The translations under genes were made by a program, and so were the position numbers. Of a stretch of DNA of 64,000 nucleotides, positions 1-9,748 are shown piece after piece (position 1 is the first letter of the stretch; every line of letters starts with the position of its first letter). Origin of the DNA: Marisediminitalea aggregata (lineage in GTDB: Bacteria > Pseudomonadota > Gammaproteobacteria > Enterobacterales > Alteromonadaceae); assembly GCF_900129565.1 (NCBI RefSeq), contig NZ_FQWD01000009.1, forward strand, positions 1 to 64,000. The letters are read 5' to 3'. The notes beneath the pieces were generated by a model that saw only the letters and a list, made by a program, of their open reading frames with translations, made no database searches and was not told where the DNA came from.

Positions 1-1656
1 TTAACCGTGAACGCCACCGTGCTGGATGATGCGGGGAACCTGGCCACGGCCAGCACGTCCGGCCTGATTGACCTCACGTTGCCGACCTTGTCGCTGGCGA
101 GCATTGGTGACATCAACAATGATACCCCTGTCATTTCGGGCACCTGTGATGAAATTGGCGCGACAGTGAATATCAGCGTCGTCGATGGCGATGGTACGAC
201 GCACACCGTGTCAGCCACCGTGCAATCCGACGGTACGTTTAGTGTGACTATGCCCAGCGCATTGCCGGAAGGACTGTTAACCGTGAACGCCACGGTGCTG
301 GATGATGCGGGGAACCTGGCGACCGCGAGTACGTCCGGTCTGATCGATCTGACGTTGCCGACCTTGTCGCTAGCGAGTATCGGTAGTATCAACAATGATA
401 CGCCGGTGATCAGCGGAACCTGTGATGAAATTGGTGCGACGGTCTCCATCAGCGTGGTCGACGGCGACGGCACCACCCATACGGTCAGTGCGACCGTGCA
501 ATCCGACGGTACGTTTAGTGTGACCATGCCCAGCGCATTACCGGAAGGACTGTTAACCGTGAACGCCACGGTGCTGGATGATGCGGGTAACCTGGCGACC
601 GCCAGTACGTCCGGCCTGATTGACCTCACGTTGCCGACCTTGTCGCTGGCCAGTATCGGTAATATCAACAATGATACGCCGGTGATCAGCGGAACCTGTG
701 ATGAAATTGGCGCGACGGTGAATATCAGCGTGGTCGATGGTGACGGCACCACCCACACCGTCTCAGCCACCGTGCAATCCGATGGTACCTTCAGCGTGAC
801 CATGCCCAGCGCATTGCCAGAAGGGTTACTCACAGTGAACGCCACGGTGCTGGATGATGCCGGTAACCTGGCCACGGCCAGCACGTCCGGTCTGATTGAC
901 CTGACGTTACCGACGTTATCACTGGCGAGTATCGGTAGTATCAACAACGATACACCGGTGATCAGTGGTACGTGCGATGAAATTGGCGCGACGGTATCCA
1001 TCAGTGTGGTCGACGGTGACGGCACCACCCACACCGTCTCAGCCACCGTGCAATCCGACGGTACCTTCAGTGTGACCATGCCGAGTGCATTGCCGGAAGG
1101 GCTGTTAACTGTGAACGCTACGGTACTGGATGATGCGGGTAACCTGGCCACAGCAGGAACAAGCGGCCTAATCGATCTGACTGTACCGCTATTTAATCTG
1201 GATAGTCTGGGTAGTATTAATGACACAACCCCAACTATTTCAGGCACAAGCGATGAAATTGGCGCAACCGTGTCAATTACAACAACCGATGATGATGGTT
1301 CAATTCAGACCTTTGATACCACTGTTGGTAGTGATGGAAACTTTAGCATTGATATACCGCTTGACGTAGCAGAAGGGGTGTTAAATGTCAGCGCTTCTGT
1401 GTCTGATGATGCTGGTAACGTGTCCAGCGATAGCATCATTGGGTTGATTGATATAACTGCGCCATCACTCGCCTTAACTGCGTTGCCGACGTTACTGTCG
1501 CCCATAGTCTCTGGTACCACTGATACTGACATGGTAGGGCGAACCATAAATGTCGACGTGACCGCAGACATTGGAGGAATTAACCAAACAGTATCTCTGT
1601 CGACTACGGTACTGGCTGATGGAAGTTGGTCAACCGGGCCGATAGCGTCGCTGGGC
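1..1656 (+). repeat. 276-bp tandem repeats coding Ig-like domains
   Basis: The conserved 'ctgttaaccgtgaacgc' block (with variants) gives unit starts at 1, 277, 553, 829, 1105 and 1381, exactly 276 bp (92 codons) apart. The units from 1 to about 1160 are close to identical in both DNA and protein. The units from 1105 onward diverge strongly, and their 'SGTSDEIGA' replaces 'SGTCDEIGA'. Differences among the first units are largely synonymous, which suggests old amplification plus homogenisation. Confidence 0.9.
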
Positions 1657-1863
1657 GTTGGACCTGTTTCTGTATCTGTGTATATCGCGGATGAGGCAGG
1701 GAATATAGCGACAGAGTCTCAATCTGGAACGGTGTCGTTGTCGAGTGGTGGCTCTGGCAGTCCATTACTTGGTACTGATTCCGCTTCAGATTCAGCGCAA
1801 AGTGATGCTGACGCTAAGCTGCTCAACTTGATCAACGATCTAAACAAACCTACGGATATATGA
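1..1863 (+). CDS. Ig-like repeat surface protein, C-terminal part (5' end outside window)
   Basis: The reading frame is open from base 1, so the start lies upstream and at least 620 residues are visible. It consists of 92-residue repeats, each ending in a pattern such as 'TVNATVLDDAGNLATAS' and containing 'SGTCDEIGATV' and 'VQSDGTFSVTMP'. These are typical of bacterial Ig-like domains in large adhesins and biofilm proteins. Four units are nearly identical and the last two are diverged. The C-terminus is a short Gly/Ser/Asp-rich tail with no RTX repeats, LPXTG-like or PEP-CTERM signal. Surface location and adhesion are inferred from the family, and the secretion route cannot be judged without the N-terminus. 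A strong hairpin follows the stop. Confidence 0.8.
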   Translation, partial: LTVNATVLDDAGNLATASTSGLIDLTLPTLSLASIGDINNDTPVISGTCDEIGATVNISVVDGDGTTHTVSATVQSDGTFSVTMPSALPEGLLTVNATVLDDAGNLATASTSGLIDLTLPTLSLASIGSINNDTPVISGTCDEIGATVSISVVDGDGTTHTVSATVQSDGTFSVTMPSALPEGLLTVNATVLDDAGNLATASTSGLIDLTLPTLSLASIGNINNDTPVISGTCDEIGATVNISVVDGDGTTHTVSATVQSDGTFSVTMPSALPEGLLTVNATVLDDAGNLATASTSGLIDLTLPTLSLASIGSINNDTPVISGTCDEIGATVSISVVDGDGTTHTVSATVQSDGTFSVTMPSALPEGLLTVNATVLDDAGNLATAGTSGLIDLTVPLFNLDSLGSINDTTPTISGTSDEIGATVSITTTDDDGSIQTFDTTVGSDGNFSIDIPLDVAEGVLNVSASVSDDAGNVSSDSIIGLIDITAPSLALTALPTLLSPIVSGTTDTDMVGRTINVDVTADIGGINQTVSLSTTVLADGSWSTGPIASLGVGPVSVSVYIADEAGNIATESQSGTVSLSSGGSGSPLLGTDSASDSAQSDADAKLLNLINDLNKPTDI

Positions 1864-1864
1864 C

Positions 1865-1898
1865 AAAAAAAGACGGTGCATAGAATGCACCGTCTTTT
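1865..1898. terminator. Bidirectional Rho-independent terminator
   Basis: An 11-bp perfect stem (1871-1881 with 1885-1895, loop aga) is flanked by an A-run on the left and a T-run on the right. It serves both converging genes: the Ig-repeat gene on the plus strand and the histidine kinase gene on the minus strand. Confidence 0.85.
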
Positions 1899-1916
1899 CT
1901 CTCTCAGAGCTTCTTT

Positions 1917-3188
1917 TTAGGCACTGTAGTCAGATACCGGCAACTCCAGAATGAATTGGGCACCGCTAGTGGTGTTGGTATCGTAATACAAGTCACCCGC
2001 TAATTTTTGCTGCGCTAGTTCTTTCGCTATGGACATACCCAAACCACTTCCATCCTCTCCTCTACGCGTGGTAAAAAATTGTTGGAATATCAGTGGTTGG
2101 TGCGCTTTGGGTATACCTACACCATTGTCGCTATAAATGACCTTGAGGACTTGTCGCTGCTCGTCGTATTCACTTGTGATAGTAATCGCAGGTGCTTCAA
2201 TGTCTTTGAACGCGTGTTTAACCGAGTTGAAAAATAAGTTTGTCATAATTTGCGACAAAGCGCCCGGTACACTCTCCGTCGTCGCCGATTGAGGCAGGTT
2301 AATATCCAGCTGAACGCCATGGCGTTTTAGCTCAGGGCCCAAGCTGGTAGCCAGACCTTTTATTCGCTCAGTGATATTAAATTTAATGGTGTCCTGAGCG
2401 CCTTGATCGACAGCCGTTTTCTTGAAGCTGTTTACCAGTTCCACCGCTCTTTTTATGTTGAACTCAAGCAAGGTGCAGACTTCAGCACAACTGGCCATAA
2501 AGTCTTTAAACGAGGTTTCAGTCAATGTTCCACTGCTAAATTGTTCATTCAGCGCACTAACTTCGTCAGTAAGGTGGGATAGACCCGTTACGGCAACCCC
2601 TAACGGTGTGTTTATTTCATGAGTTACCGACGCAACAATGCCACCCAACATCGCCAGTTGTTCGTTTTTGACAACTTGCTGCTTCATTTCCCGGAGTAAT
2701 TTAATGTAGTCCTGGTTTTGCTTTGCAATGGCGCAATGCAAGAACACTCTGGCTAATTTTTGTAATGGTAAGGGATCAAAATCGGCAGGCAGGCCCGGCT
2801 CACATATAAACATACAAAGTATGTCTTCATTGTGATCAGATACCAACGTACAGCCGGATTTTGTTTTGAACAGTAGATGCTTCTCAAGCACCTCGCTGTC
2901 AGGCACCTGATTAGGGCTGGAAAATCCGGAGACTGATTGTTCGGTTATTAATTTGGTAAACGAGGGGGCAAGCGACAATGGAAGTAAGGTATCCAAATAA
3001 CAGCTTTCATCCGTACATCGGTAAACAGGATGCACGGAAGCGTCCATACGGCCCAGCCAAATACTAAATGCGTTGGTCTTCGTCGCATCACTAATAATAG
3101 AGGCAATTTCCCGAGCGCAAAAGTCGGTGTCGCCCATTTTTACTTCTGCGCTCAGAGCCAGTTCTACAATACGCGATTGAACATCCAT
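1917..3188 (-). CDS. Soluble sensor histidine kinase
   Basis: This 423-residue kinase has no membrane segment. Residues about 10-160 look GAF-like. A DHp helix carries the phospho-acceptor His190 in 'VTHEINTPLG'. The ATPase domain shows an N-box near 317-321, the G1 box 'DNGVGI' (354-359) and the G2 box 'GSGLGM' (380-385). The start codon overlaps the stop of the HD-GYP regulator by one base (TAATG), so translation is probably coupled. The likely partner is that regulator, making this the output end of a three-gene phosphorelay; the ligand is unknown. The H-box resembles that of the membrane kinase upstream, suggesting an ancient duplication. Confidence 0.85.
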   Translation of the reverse strand: MDVQSRIVELALSAEVKMGDTDFCAREIASIISDATKTNAFSIWLGRMDASVHPVYRCTDESCYLDTLLPLSLAPSFTKLITEQSVSGFSSPNQVPDSEVLEKHLLFKTKSGCTLVSDHNEDILCMFICEPGLPADFDPLPLQKLARVFLHCAIAKQNQDYIKLLREMKQQVVKNEQLAMLGGIVASVTHEINTPLGVAVTGLSHLTDEVSALNEQFSSGTLTETSFKDFMASCAEVCTLLEFNIKRAVELVNSFKKTAVDQGAQDTIKFNITERIKGLATSLGPELKRHGVQLDINLPQSATTESVPGALSQIMTNLFFNSVKHAFKDIEAPAITITSEYDEQRQVLKVIYSDNGVGIPKAHQPLIFQQFFTTRRGEDGSGLGMSIAKELAQQKLAGDLYYDTNTTSGAQFILELPVSDYSA

Positions 3189-4738
3189 TATTCTTCTCCT
3201 GCGTCTGGGAATGCCTCTCTGATTTTCCAGAAGTCGTCGAAGTTGTTAAGCAATAAGTCCACTAACTTGGGCTCAAAGTGCTTCCCTCGTTCCTCTTCAA
3301 GGATGGCCTTAATTCTGTCTGTGCTCCAGGGTTCCTTGTAACAGCGCCTTGAACCCAGCGCATCAAAAACGTCAGCCAAAGCGGTAATACGCCCAGCAAT
3401 GGGAATATCTTCTCCTGCGGTACCGTTGGGGTAACCGGCCCCATCCCAGCGTTCATGGTGAGTGCGGCATATTTCGGCTGCCATTTGTAATATTGGCTTT
3501 TTGGAGTTGCGAAGAATTTCATAGCCAATTTGCGCATGTGTCTTCATCTGGTCCCACTCTTCAGGCTCGAGCTTTCCAGGCTTATGCAGAATACCATCAG
3601 GGATAGCTACTTTGCCCAAATCATGAAGGGGAGCTCCGCGTTTGATCATTAATGCATCGTGTTCACTTAATCCGTAGAGCTCTGCGAGCTTATAGCTTAT
3701 CAGCGAAACGCGCTTAACATGTGCACCTGTCTCTTTACTGCGCATCTCAACAGCGTCGCCCAGTAGGTAAACTAATTCACGCTGCGTTTCAATGACCTCT
3801 TCGCTCATTAACAGGTTGTCGTATGCCAGTGCCACGTTGATGCAATATATTTCCAGAAACTCCTGCTGACCTTGGGTTAAATCTCCCTGGGTATCAATGT
3901 ACAGGAGGTTTTCATTGCCCTTATCTGTTTGCAGATAAAAAATGAAGCCGTCTTCCGAATGAAATGAGCGCTTCAGCGTTAAGGCTTTTAAAAATTTAGC
4001 CTGAACACTCTCCGGTAAATCAGACAGCGCTGCGATTTCCGGATCCGTACTTAACTGCCCGGTAGAGGCCAGTATACGCCCGTTACTTCGGATCGCATCA
4101 GAGCTGGAACCTGTCGACCAGTAGATGGCACTTGAGTCGATTTGAAGGATGTTCATGATTTCTTTAAGCACTGCTGTTGCGAACGCATTTAGTGAGTTTG
4201 AACGCAACATATTTCCTGTGCTTTCGATGACCTGCCGCAGACCTTTGCGGTGTGACTCTATGGTACTGATATCCCGGTATGAGCGCAGACCGCTGTACAT
4301 GAGTGTTTTGAGCTTTTGGCTGGTAAGTTCGGTCTTTTCCTTGTAATCATTGATGTCGTATTTCTCAATGACTTCATGTTCTGGTGCTTGTCCAGGCTGG
4401 CCTGTACGGAGAACCAGTCTACAGAGATTATTATTCAGTTCTTTGCGGACCCAGTGCACTAGGTCTAAACCTGCATGGTCGTTTTCCATCACTACATCGA
4501 CCAGCGCTAGTGCAATGTCCGAATGTTGTTGGAAGACTTCCTTTGCTTCTGCAGCTGAATAGGCATGCAAATATTGAATTTTTTTGCCTTCGAAACGAAA
4601 ACGCTTCAGTGTTAATTCGGTTACCCTGTGAACTTCAGCTTCATCATCTATAATGAGTACAGTATATTCAGGTTGTTCAACTTGTTGTTCTTCGGTGTTT
4701 TGCGTTGTGTTAGCCTGTTTTGCAAATAACGGATTCAT
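3188..4738 (-). CDS. HD-GYP response regulator (c-di-GMP phosphodiesterase)
   Basis: This 516-residue cytoplasmic regulator has an N-terminal receiver domain (about 26-150) with acidic pocket DD31-32 and phospho-acceptor Asp81 in 'LALVDVVM'. A central region (about 165-310) resembles the DUF3369 domain that often links REC and HD-GYP. The C-terminal HD-GYP domain keeps the metal ligands: 'TGAH' (H340), 'LHDLGK' (HD at 372-373), 'HAQIG', 'HHERWDGAGYP' (427-437). All signature residues are present, so c-di-GMP hydrolysis is likely. It lies between two histidine kinase genes on the same strand, and either or both could phosphorylate it. Confidence 0.9.
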   Translation of the reverse strand: MNPLFAKQANTTQNTEEQQVEQPEYTVLIIDDEAEVHRVTELTLKRFRFEGKKIQYLHAYSAAEAKEVFQQHSDIALALVDVVMENDHAGLDLVHWVRKELNNNLCRLVLRTGQPGQAPEHEVIEKYDINDYKEKTELTSQKLKTLMYSGLRSYRDISTIESHRKGLRQVIESTGNMLRSNSLNAFATAVLKEIMNILQIDSSAIYWSTGSSSDAIRSNGRILASTGQLSTDPEIAALSDLPESVQAKFLKALTLKRSFHSEDGFIFYLQTDKGNENLLYIDTQGDLTQGQQEFLEIYCINVALAYDNLLMSEEVIETQRELVYLLGDAVEMRSKETGAHVKRVSLISYKLAELYGLSEHDALMIKRGAPLHDLGKVAIPDGILHKPGKLEPEEWDQMKTHAQIGYEILRNSKKPILQMAAEICRTHHERWDGAGYPNGTAGEDIPIAGRITALADVFDALGSRRCYKEPWSTDRIKAILEEERGKHFEPKLVDLLLNNFDDFWKIREAFPDAGEE

Positions 4739-4757
4739 GGGTTACAGACCTTTATTG

Positions 4758-6368
4758 TTAGTTTAAATCGTGCAAAAGAAATGAGATGCAAAAGCCTTCA
4801 TCTGGCACGCTGTCGTAATGCACATCACTCTCGAGTTTACTTTTTACTAAATTATAGACCACGCTCAGGCCAAGCCCTGCGTTGCCGGCACCTCGCTTCG
4901 TTGTAAAGAAGGGCTCAAACACTTTCTTCAAATCCTGTTCATTAACGCCGATACCGTTGTCGCAAAACATAAATTCGTAGGCATCACCAGAAGGTGTCAG
5001 TGTGATGGTAATTTCACATTGTTGTTGCCCTGGTTTCATTGCGTGAATCAAGGTATTGGAGGTGAGGTACGACAAGATTTGGGTAATAACGGTGGGGTAT
5101 GTTTTTATACGGGCAGACGACGGCAACTGCGTTTCAAACTGTATTTTACTGTTGTCTGAATTGATTCGGTAAGCCGCAACATAGTCATTGATCAGCGTAG
5201 TTACGTCGACCTCCTCAAGTTGGCTGGCGTCATCTGAGTTCAGAACCGCCACTCGCTTGAAGCTGGCGACGAGCTTGGACGCCCGTTGCATGTTCTTGAT
5301 TGAGAGGTCGGTGATGTCTTTCGCCGTAGACAGAAAGTCCTCGAACTTGTCTGAATCCAATACGCCGTTTTTGAAATCCATATCAAGTTCAGCCAATAGC
5401 TCTTTCATGTGGGAGCTGCTGGTAATGCTGATCCCCAAAGGTGTGTTAACCTCGTGGGATATGCCCGCTACCAAGCCACCCATTGCGTTGATTTTTTCAG
5501 ACTCAATGATCTTTTCCTGCGCGAACTTGAGTTGTTCAATGGCTTCAGACTTTTCGTTGTGCATACGGGAAAGACGCAAAGAATATTTGTGCATTGAAAA
5601 AATAAAAAACGCGATCACTGCTGATAGCAGCGGAATTATCAGATACCAGTATTGTCCTGGGCTGAATTGACGACGTACCGTGATTTCCCAGTTTCGGTCA
5701 AAGAAATTCAGTGTGCTGGTATAGCTGTCTAAAGACACGTTTTTATTTATGATATGGTCGTAAATGAGTACGCGCTTGTCGTCAATAGTCTCGTGCAGAA
5801 CAAAGTCTTCTGCTATTTCGTTATCAAGCACCAGCCTGAATGCCTTTTCAAAGTCGAATAGCAGTAGCAAGATGCCTTCACTACCGTGCATGCGATAAAA
5901 CACGCCAATTAAGTTGCGGTCAATTTCTTTGAATATGGGCGTTGTCGCTGTCTTACCGACTTCGAGGTTACTTAGCATTTGAAGCTGCGTTGCATCATAA
6001 ATGGCTTGTTCAGCCGTTGCATTGGAAATTCCCGCGGCCTCCCAGAGCTGAGCCTCTTTGGCACCCCCGTTAAATATTTCATTGTCGAAGTAAGCGACAC
6101 CCGTTAAGGCTTTGTAGTGTTCGAATAGCACTGTGGTATAGTCCGAAAATTCCTCTTTCGACACTTTATTGGAGGCGGCGTAAAAGCTCTCAATCGACTG
6201 AACAGGGTAGGACAGTGTCGATAACTCTTCCTGGGTTAACAATAAAAACTGTTTTACCGGAGTAATAAAGTTGAGTTGTTTATCTTGCTCTATTAATGCA
6301 CTAGCGATGTAAATAGCGCTTAATACCAAGAGGGCAGATGCCACCAATACATATTTCAGTGAGCTCAT
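4758..6368 (-). CDS. Membrane-bound sensor histidine kinase
   Basis: The 536-residue kinase begins at ATG 6368; an in-frame TTG four codons upstream (6380) is an alternative. A first membrane helix (about 4-27) and a second (about 240-258) enclose a periplasmic sensor region of about 210 residues of unrecognised type. A coiled linker follows, then the H-box 'GISHEVNTPLGISIT', the G1 box 'DNGIGV' and 'GNAGLGLSVV' of the ATPase domain. It is the first gene of the operon with the HD-GYP regulator (19-base gap) and the soluble kinase. It probably senses an extracytoplasmic signal and feeds c-di-GMP turnover. The signal cannot be deduced. Confidence 0.85.
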   Translation of the reverse strand: MSSLKYVLVASALLVLSAIYIASALIEQDKQLNFITPVKQFLLLTQEELSTLSYPVQSIESFYAASNKVSKEEFSDYTTVLFEHYKALTGVAYFDNEIFNGGAKEAQLWEAAGISNATAEQAIYDATQLQMLSNLEVGKTATTPIFKEIDRNLIGVFYRMHGSEGILLLLFDFEKAFRLVLDNEIAEDFVLHETIDDKRVLIYDHIINKNVSLDSYTSTLNFFDRNWEITVRRQFSPGQYWYLIIPLLSAVIAFFIFSMHKYSLRLSRMHNEKSEAIEQLKFAQEKIIESEKINAMGGLVAGISHEVNTPLGISITSSSHMKELLAELDMDFKNGVLDSDKFEDFLSTAKDITDLSIKNMQRASKLVASFKRVAVLNSDDASQLEEVDVTTLINDYVAAYRINSDNSKIQFETQLPSSARIKTYPTVITQILSYLTSNTLIHAMKPGQQQCEITITLTPSGDAYEFMFCDNGIGVNEQDLKKVFEPFFTTKRGAGNAGLGLSVVYNLVKSKLESDVHYDSVPDEGFCISFLLHDLN

Positions 6369-6540
6369 AAAACCAGTCAAAACAAGTTAGTTACATTAAC
6401 TGTAATACAAAATCGAAATATTGCGTGCTTTCCTGCAAAAACATCGACCAAAGCTAAAATTGCCTGGGCTTCATGACAGATGACGCTGCGAAATTTCTCG
6501 TACTCTTAGGGAATATGAAGTGTGGCTGAGTGCCGGAATA

Positions 6541-6563
6541 AGGCGCGGGCAGAACCCGCGCTT
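6541..6563 (-). terminator. Hairpin downstream of rpoS
   Basis: A stem of at least 7 GC-rich base pairs (gcgcggg 6543-6549 with cccgcgc 6555-6561, loop cagaa) lies 25 bases past the rpoS stop. The following T-run is weak in the rpoS direction, so termination is plausible rather than certain. Confidence 0.6.
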
Positions 6564-6587
6564 CAAAGCTAAGAGCAGAGGCAGTGA

Positions 6588-7577
6588 TTAGTTAAACTTG
6601 TTGAACAAGCTTTCCAAATCAAGGCCTTGATGACCTAACATGTCGCGTAATCGACGCAGGCCTTCTACCTGAATTTGTCTTACGCGTTCTCGAGTCAGTC
6701 CGATTTCTGCGCCAACGTCTTCAAGGGTTGAAGGTTCATACCCCATCAATCCGAAGCGACGTGCAAGCACTTCCCGCTGTTTGGCACTGAGCTCCTGCAA
6801 CCAGCCAACAATACTATTTTTTATATTGTTATCCTGGAGCTGCTCTTCCGGACTTGTCTCGTTGTCGTCAGCCAGTATATCTAACAACGCCTTGTCATTT
6901 TCACCGCCAATTGGCGTGTCTACTGAACTGATTCGTTCGTTCAGACGCAGCATTTTACTGACTTCATCAATGGGCTTATCGAGATAAACCGCAATGTCCT
7001 CAGCGGTAGGCTCGTGGTCTAACTGTTGTGCTAGTTCACGGGCGGCTCGCAAATAAACATTTAGCTCTTTCACTACGTGAATAGGTAGCCGTATCGTGCG
7101 CGTCTGATTCATGATCGCGCGTTCGATTGTCTGACGAATCCACCAGGTGGCATAGGTTGAAAATCTGAATCCGCGTTCTGGATCAAACTTTTCGACCGCC
7201 CGGATAAGTCCTAAGTTACCTTCTTCAATCAGGTCGAGCAGTGCAAGGCCGCGATTGTTGTAACGGCGGGCAATTTTAACTACCAACCGAAGGTTACTTA
7301 CAATCATTCGTTTACGGGACGCTTCACAACCTTTCAGCGCGCGTCGGGCAAAGTGAACTTCTTCCTCTGCAGTCAGCAATGGCGAATAGCCAATCTCGCT
7401 TAGGTAAAGCTGAGTTGCGTCTAAGTTTTTTGCAACTTCCTCTTGGTTTAACCAAGTATCTGCTTGGTTATCGTCGTTTTCTTCAGTGAACTCATTCTTG
7501 GCCTGTTCAGCCATATCAATGTTTTCAAGTTCGTCTCGGGGTGTAGCTTCGATGACAGCGTTATTTTGTTGACCCAC
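6588..7577 (-). CDS. rpoS: RNA polymerase sigma factor RpoS
   Basis: This 329-residue sigma-70 family protein directs transcription in stationary phase and general stress. Visible parts are region 1.2 ('[17 protein letters not shown]'), region 2 ('[17 protein letters not shown]', '[20 protein letters not shown]', '[14 protein letters not shown]'), region 3, and region 4.2 with the helix-turn-helix '[19 protein letters not shown]'. Length and the '[15 protein letters not shown]' block fit RpoS rather than RpoD or RpoH. It follows nlpD on the same strand, the classical arrangement in gammaproteobacteria where the main rpoS promoter lies within nlpD. The N-terminus is rich in Asp/Glu/Asn, as in other marine RpoS proteins. 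Confidence 0.97.
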   Translation of the reverse strand: MGQQNNAVIEATPRDELENIDMAEQAKNEFTEENDDNQADTWLNQEEVAKNLDATQLYLSEIGYSPLLTAEEEVHFARRALKGCEASRKRMIVSNLRLVVKIARRYNNRGLALLDLIEEGNLGLIRAVEKFDPERGFRFSTYATWWIRQTIERAIMNQTRTIRLPIHVVKELNVYLRAARELAQQLDHEPTAEDIAVYLDKPIDEVSKMLRLNERISSVDTPIGGENDKALLDILADDNETSPEEQLQDNNIKNSIVGWLQELSAKQREVLARRFGLMGYEPSTLEDVGAEIGLTRERVRQIQVEGLRRLRDMLGHQGLDLESLFNKFN

Positions 7578-7652
7578 AACTGTATCTCCTGCGTTATGTT
7601 ACCTTTCGACGTTCTCCTGGTTCCTCAGTATTATTATTATTTATTGTTATTA

Positions 7653-8540
7653 TTATGGTTGCTTTGGCAGATACTTCAGAGGGTCCAACGACTTTCCTCT
7701 ATACCTGATCTCAAAATGTAATTTGTTCGTGGTAGTGCCGGAGCTTCCTACCTTGCCAATGACATCACCGGCCTTTACCCAATCCCGTTCGCTGACAACG
7801 ATAGACTCGTTGTGCGCATAGGCACTTAAAAACGATTCGGTGTGTTTTATTATTATTAGATTTCCGTAACCGCGAAGTGCGTTGCCTGAGTAAACGACTT
7901 TTCCTGCCGCAGCGGCTACAACGTCACTACCTTTAGGTGCGAATATATCTATACCGTTTACACCTGCTTCTGCGCCATTTTGCGTTTGTTCAAACTTCCC
8001 GTTGGCTGGCCATTGCCAATGCTCAACGCGTTTGGGAAACGTGTTAACCAGCTTGTTATTTGTTTGCTTTTTAGCTTGCGTTACAGGCTTGTTAACATTT
8101 GGTTCACAATCACAATACGCCTGGCTCTCTTTAGGGTCAATAGACATTTTTGTGTTTTTTTCTCTGGTCGTACCAGTCGATTTTTTGACGTTAGACAAAG
8201 GGTTAAGATCGTTTAGAGTAGCCTGTAAATGGAGTGATTGACCTGGGTAAATGACGTAAGGCGGCGTTAATTTATTCCATTTGGCGATGTCCCGATAGTC
8301 ATTTCCTGTGTACCACGCAATGGCAAATAAGGTATCGCCAGACTGCACGGTGTAAGACGTTTGTTGTGGGGTGTCAGGCAGCTCGTGCTGGCTGTTTAAT
8401 ACAACCAATGGGGCAGGTCTTGAAGGATTACTACAGCCCGCTAGTAAAAGACTTAGCGTTAAAATAGAGACGACGGCGCGCGAAAAAGACCTCAACGCAA
8501 TAGTAAATAAGCAACAATGGCTAACATGATGACTGCCCAT
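7653..8540 (-). CDS. nlpD: NlpD, LysM/M23 lipoprotein activator of amidase
   Basis: This outer-membrane lipoprotein activates the AmiC amidase during septal splitting. A lipobox 'LLAGC' (Cys36 from the ATG at 8540) is followed by a LysM peptidoglycan-binding domain (about 62-106) and a C-terminal M23/LytM domain. The LytM metal ligands are degenerate ('GVNGID' and 'LHFEIR' replace the usual HxxxD and HxH), as in non-catalytic NlpD. The ATG at 8540 has a GAGG seven bases upstream but lies 49 bases inside yqaA. A TTG at 8495 that overlaps the yqaA stop gives a shorter, more standard signal peptide and is a real alternative. Confidence 0.93.
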   Translation of the reverse strand: MGSHHVSHCCLFTIALRSFSRAVVSILTLSLLLAGCSNPSRPAPLVVLNSQHELPDTPQQTSYTVQSGDTLFAIAWYTGNDYRDIAKWNKLTPPYVIYPGQSLHLQATLNDLNPLSNVKKSTGTTREKNTKMSIDPKESQAYCDCEPNVNKPVTQAKKQTNNKLVNTFPKRVEHWQWPANGKFEQTQNGAEAGVNGIDIFAPKGSDVVAAAAGKVVYSGNALRGYGNLIIIKHTESFLSAYAHNESIVVSERDWVKAGDVIGKVGSSGTTTNKLHFEIRYRGKSLDPLKYLPKQP

Positions 8541-9070
8541 CCTATGACCTCAACATATTTACGTAGTTCCTGTTCCATTCTGGCGCCACCCCAACGCATC
8601 AGGCCTGCTACCAGGTAGAAACGCGCACCTCTGCCTACTGCTGATGCAATGAGAAAAGGTAAAAATGCCATCTGCAAAAAACCAGCGCTAATGGTAAATA
8701 TTTTATAGGGGATCGGAGAAAAGCCGGCAATAAATACTACCCAGACACCGTATTGTTCGAACCAGCCCATGGCCGTTTCCAACTTGTGTGTATAACCTGC
8801 AGACTCAATAAAGGGCTGTAGCCAGTTTTCAAAGGCTAAATACCCCAGAAAATACCCTGCTATTCCGCCAAGAATGGACGCTAGCGTGGTAAGCATGGCG
8901 AAATGCCAGGCTTTGTCTGGTCGCGATAGCGACATAGGGGCGAGCATCACATCCGGGGGAACCGGAAATATCACCGATTCGGCGAAACTCAGACCTGCCA
9001 GATAGCGGCTCGCCCACGGGTGCTTGGCCCAACGCAGAGCCAGATCGTAACACGGTTGAAATAGCTTCAA
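8492..9070 (-). CDS. yqaA: YqaA family inner-membrane protein (DedA-like)
   Basis: This 192-residue protein of the DedA/VTT-like family has at least four hydrophobic segments. The family signatures '[12 protein letters not shown]' near the N-terminus and '[15 protein letters not shown]' in the middle are present. DedA proteins are linked to lipid transport and membrane homeostasis; the role of YqaA itself is not established. The start overlaps the pcm stop by four bases (ATGA) and the stop overlaps the nlpD frame, so it belongs to the surE-pcm-yqaA-nlpD-rpoS chain seen in many Alteromonadales. Confidence 0.88.
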   Translation of the reverse strand: MKLFQPCYDLALRWAKHPWASRYLAGLSFAESVIFPVPPDVMLAPMSLSRPDKAWHFAMLTTLASILGGIAGYFLGYLAFENWLQPFIESAGYTHKLETAMGWFEQYGVWVVFIAGFSPIPYKIFTISAGFLQMAFLPFLIASAVGRGARFYLVAGLMRWGGARMEQELRKYVEVIGWAVIMLAIVAYLLLR

Positions 9071-9702
9071 AGTAGCGCTCCTGCTACCAAGGGTACAAAA
9101 CGTACCGCTTCTATGGTTTGTTCTTCGAGTTGCCCATCGATTTTATCGATACACAGTAACTGTTGGTGATCGTCACCTACCGGAATAACCAGTCGACCCC
9201 CTTCGTTTAGCTGGTTTGTCAGGGCTTCAGGCACACTGGTGGCTGCAGCAGTAACAATGATTCGGTCATAAGGCCCTTTGCTCTCCCAGCCTTGCCACCC
9301 ATCACCGTGTTTCATTTTTACATTGTGCAAATCCAGCTGATTCATTCGGCGCTTGGCCTGAAACTGTAACGCTTTTATGCGTTCGACGGAAAATACCTGT
9401 GGGAATAACAGCGCCAGTATTGCCGTTTGGTAGCCAGAGCCTGTGCCAATTTCCAGCACATTTTTAGCAGGTGAAGATGCTGCCAGCAGCAACTCACTCA
9501 TTTTAGCGACGATGTAAGGTTGAGAAATCGTCTGTCCCTGACCAATGGGCAATGCCGTGTTTTGATAGGCTTTGTGTTTTAATGCGTCCGGGATGAAAAT
9601 TTCCCGGGGAACACTGGCCACGGCATTTAGCACGCGCTGATTGCTAACCCCTTCATCACACAGTAGTTGTGCTAGTACTTCGCCTTTTCTTGTTGTTCTC
9701 AT
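9067..9702 (-). CDS. pcm: Protein-L-isoaspartate O-methyltransferase
   Basis: This 211-residue SAM-dependent enzyme methylates abnormal L-isoaspartyl residues and starts their repair to aspartate in aged proteins. The SAM-binding motif '[15 protein letters not shown]', the substrate loop '[15 protein letters not shown]' and '[13 protein letters not shown]' are clear, and the length equals the family norm (about 208). It sits between surE and yqaA and is translationally coupled to yqaA by a four-base overlap. The link with nlpD-rpoS fits a role in stationary-phase survival. Confidence 0.96.
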   Translation of the reverse strand: MRTTRKGEVLAQLLCDEGVSNQRVLNAVASVPREIFIPDALKHKAYQNTALPIGQGQTISQPYIVAKMSELLLAASSPAKNVLEIGTGSGYQTAILALLFPQVFSVERIKALQFQAKRRMNQLDLHNVKMKHGDGWQGWESKGPYDRIIVTAAATSVPEALTNQLNEGGRLVIPVGDDHQQLLCIDKIDGQLEEQTIEAVRFVPLVAGALL

Positions 9703-9748
9703 TTGGTTGTTGTCTTTGTTGAGTGTTGCTGCACTGGCACATGCTTAA

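Noticed and set aside
1..1571. Minus-strand open frames within the Ig-repeat gene (1-204, 553-756, 1305-1571)
   Set aside because: They arise from the repeat structure on the antisense strand, have no ribosome sites, and recur in phase with the repeats.
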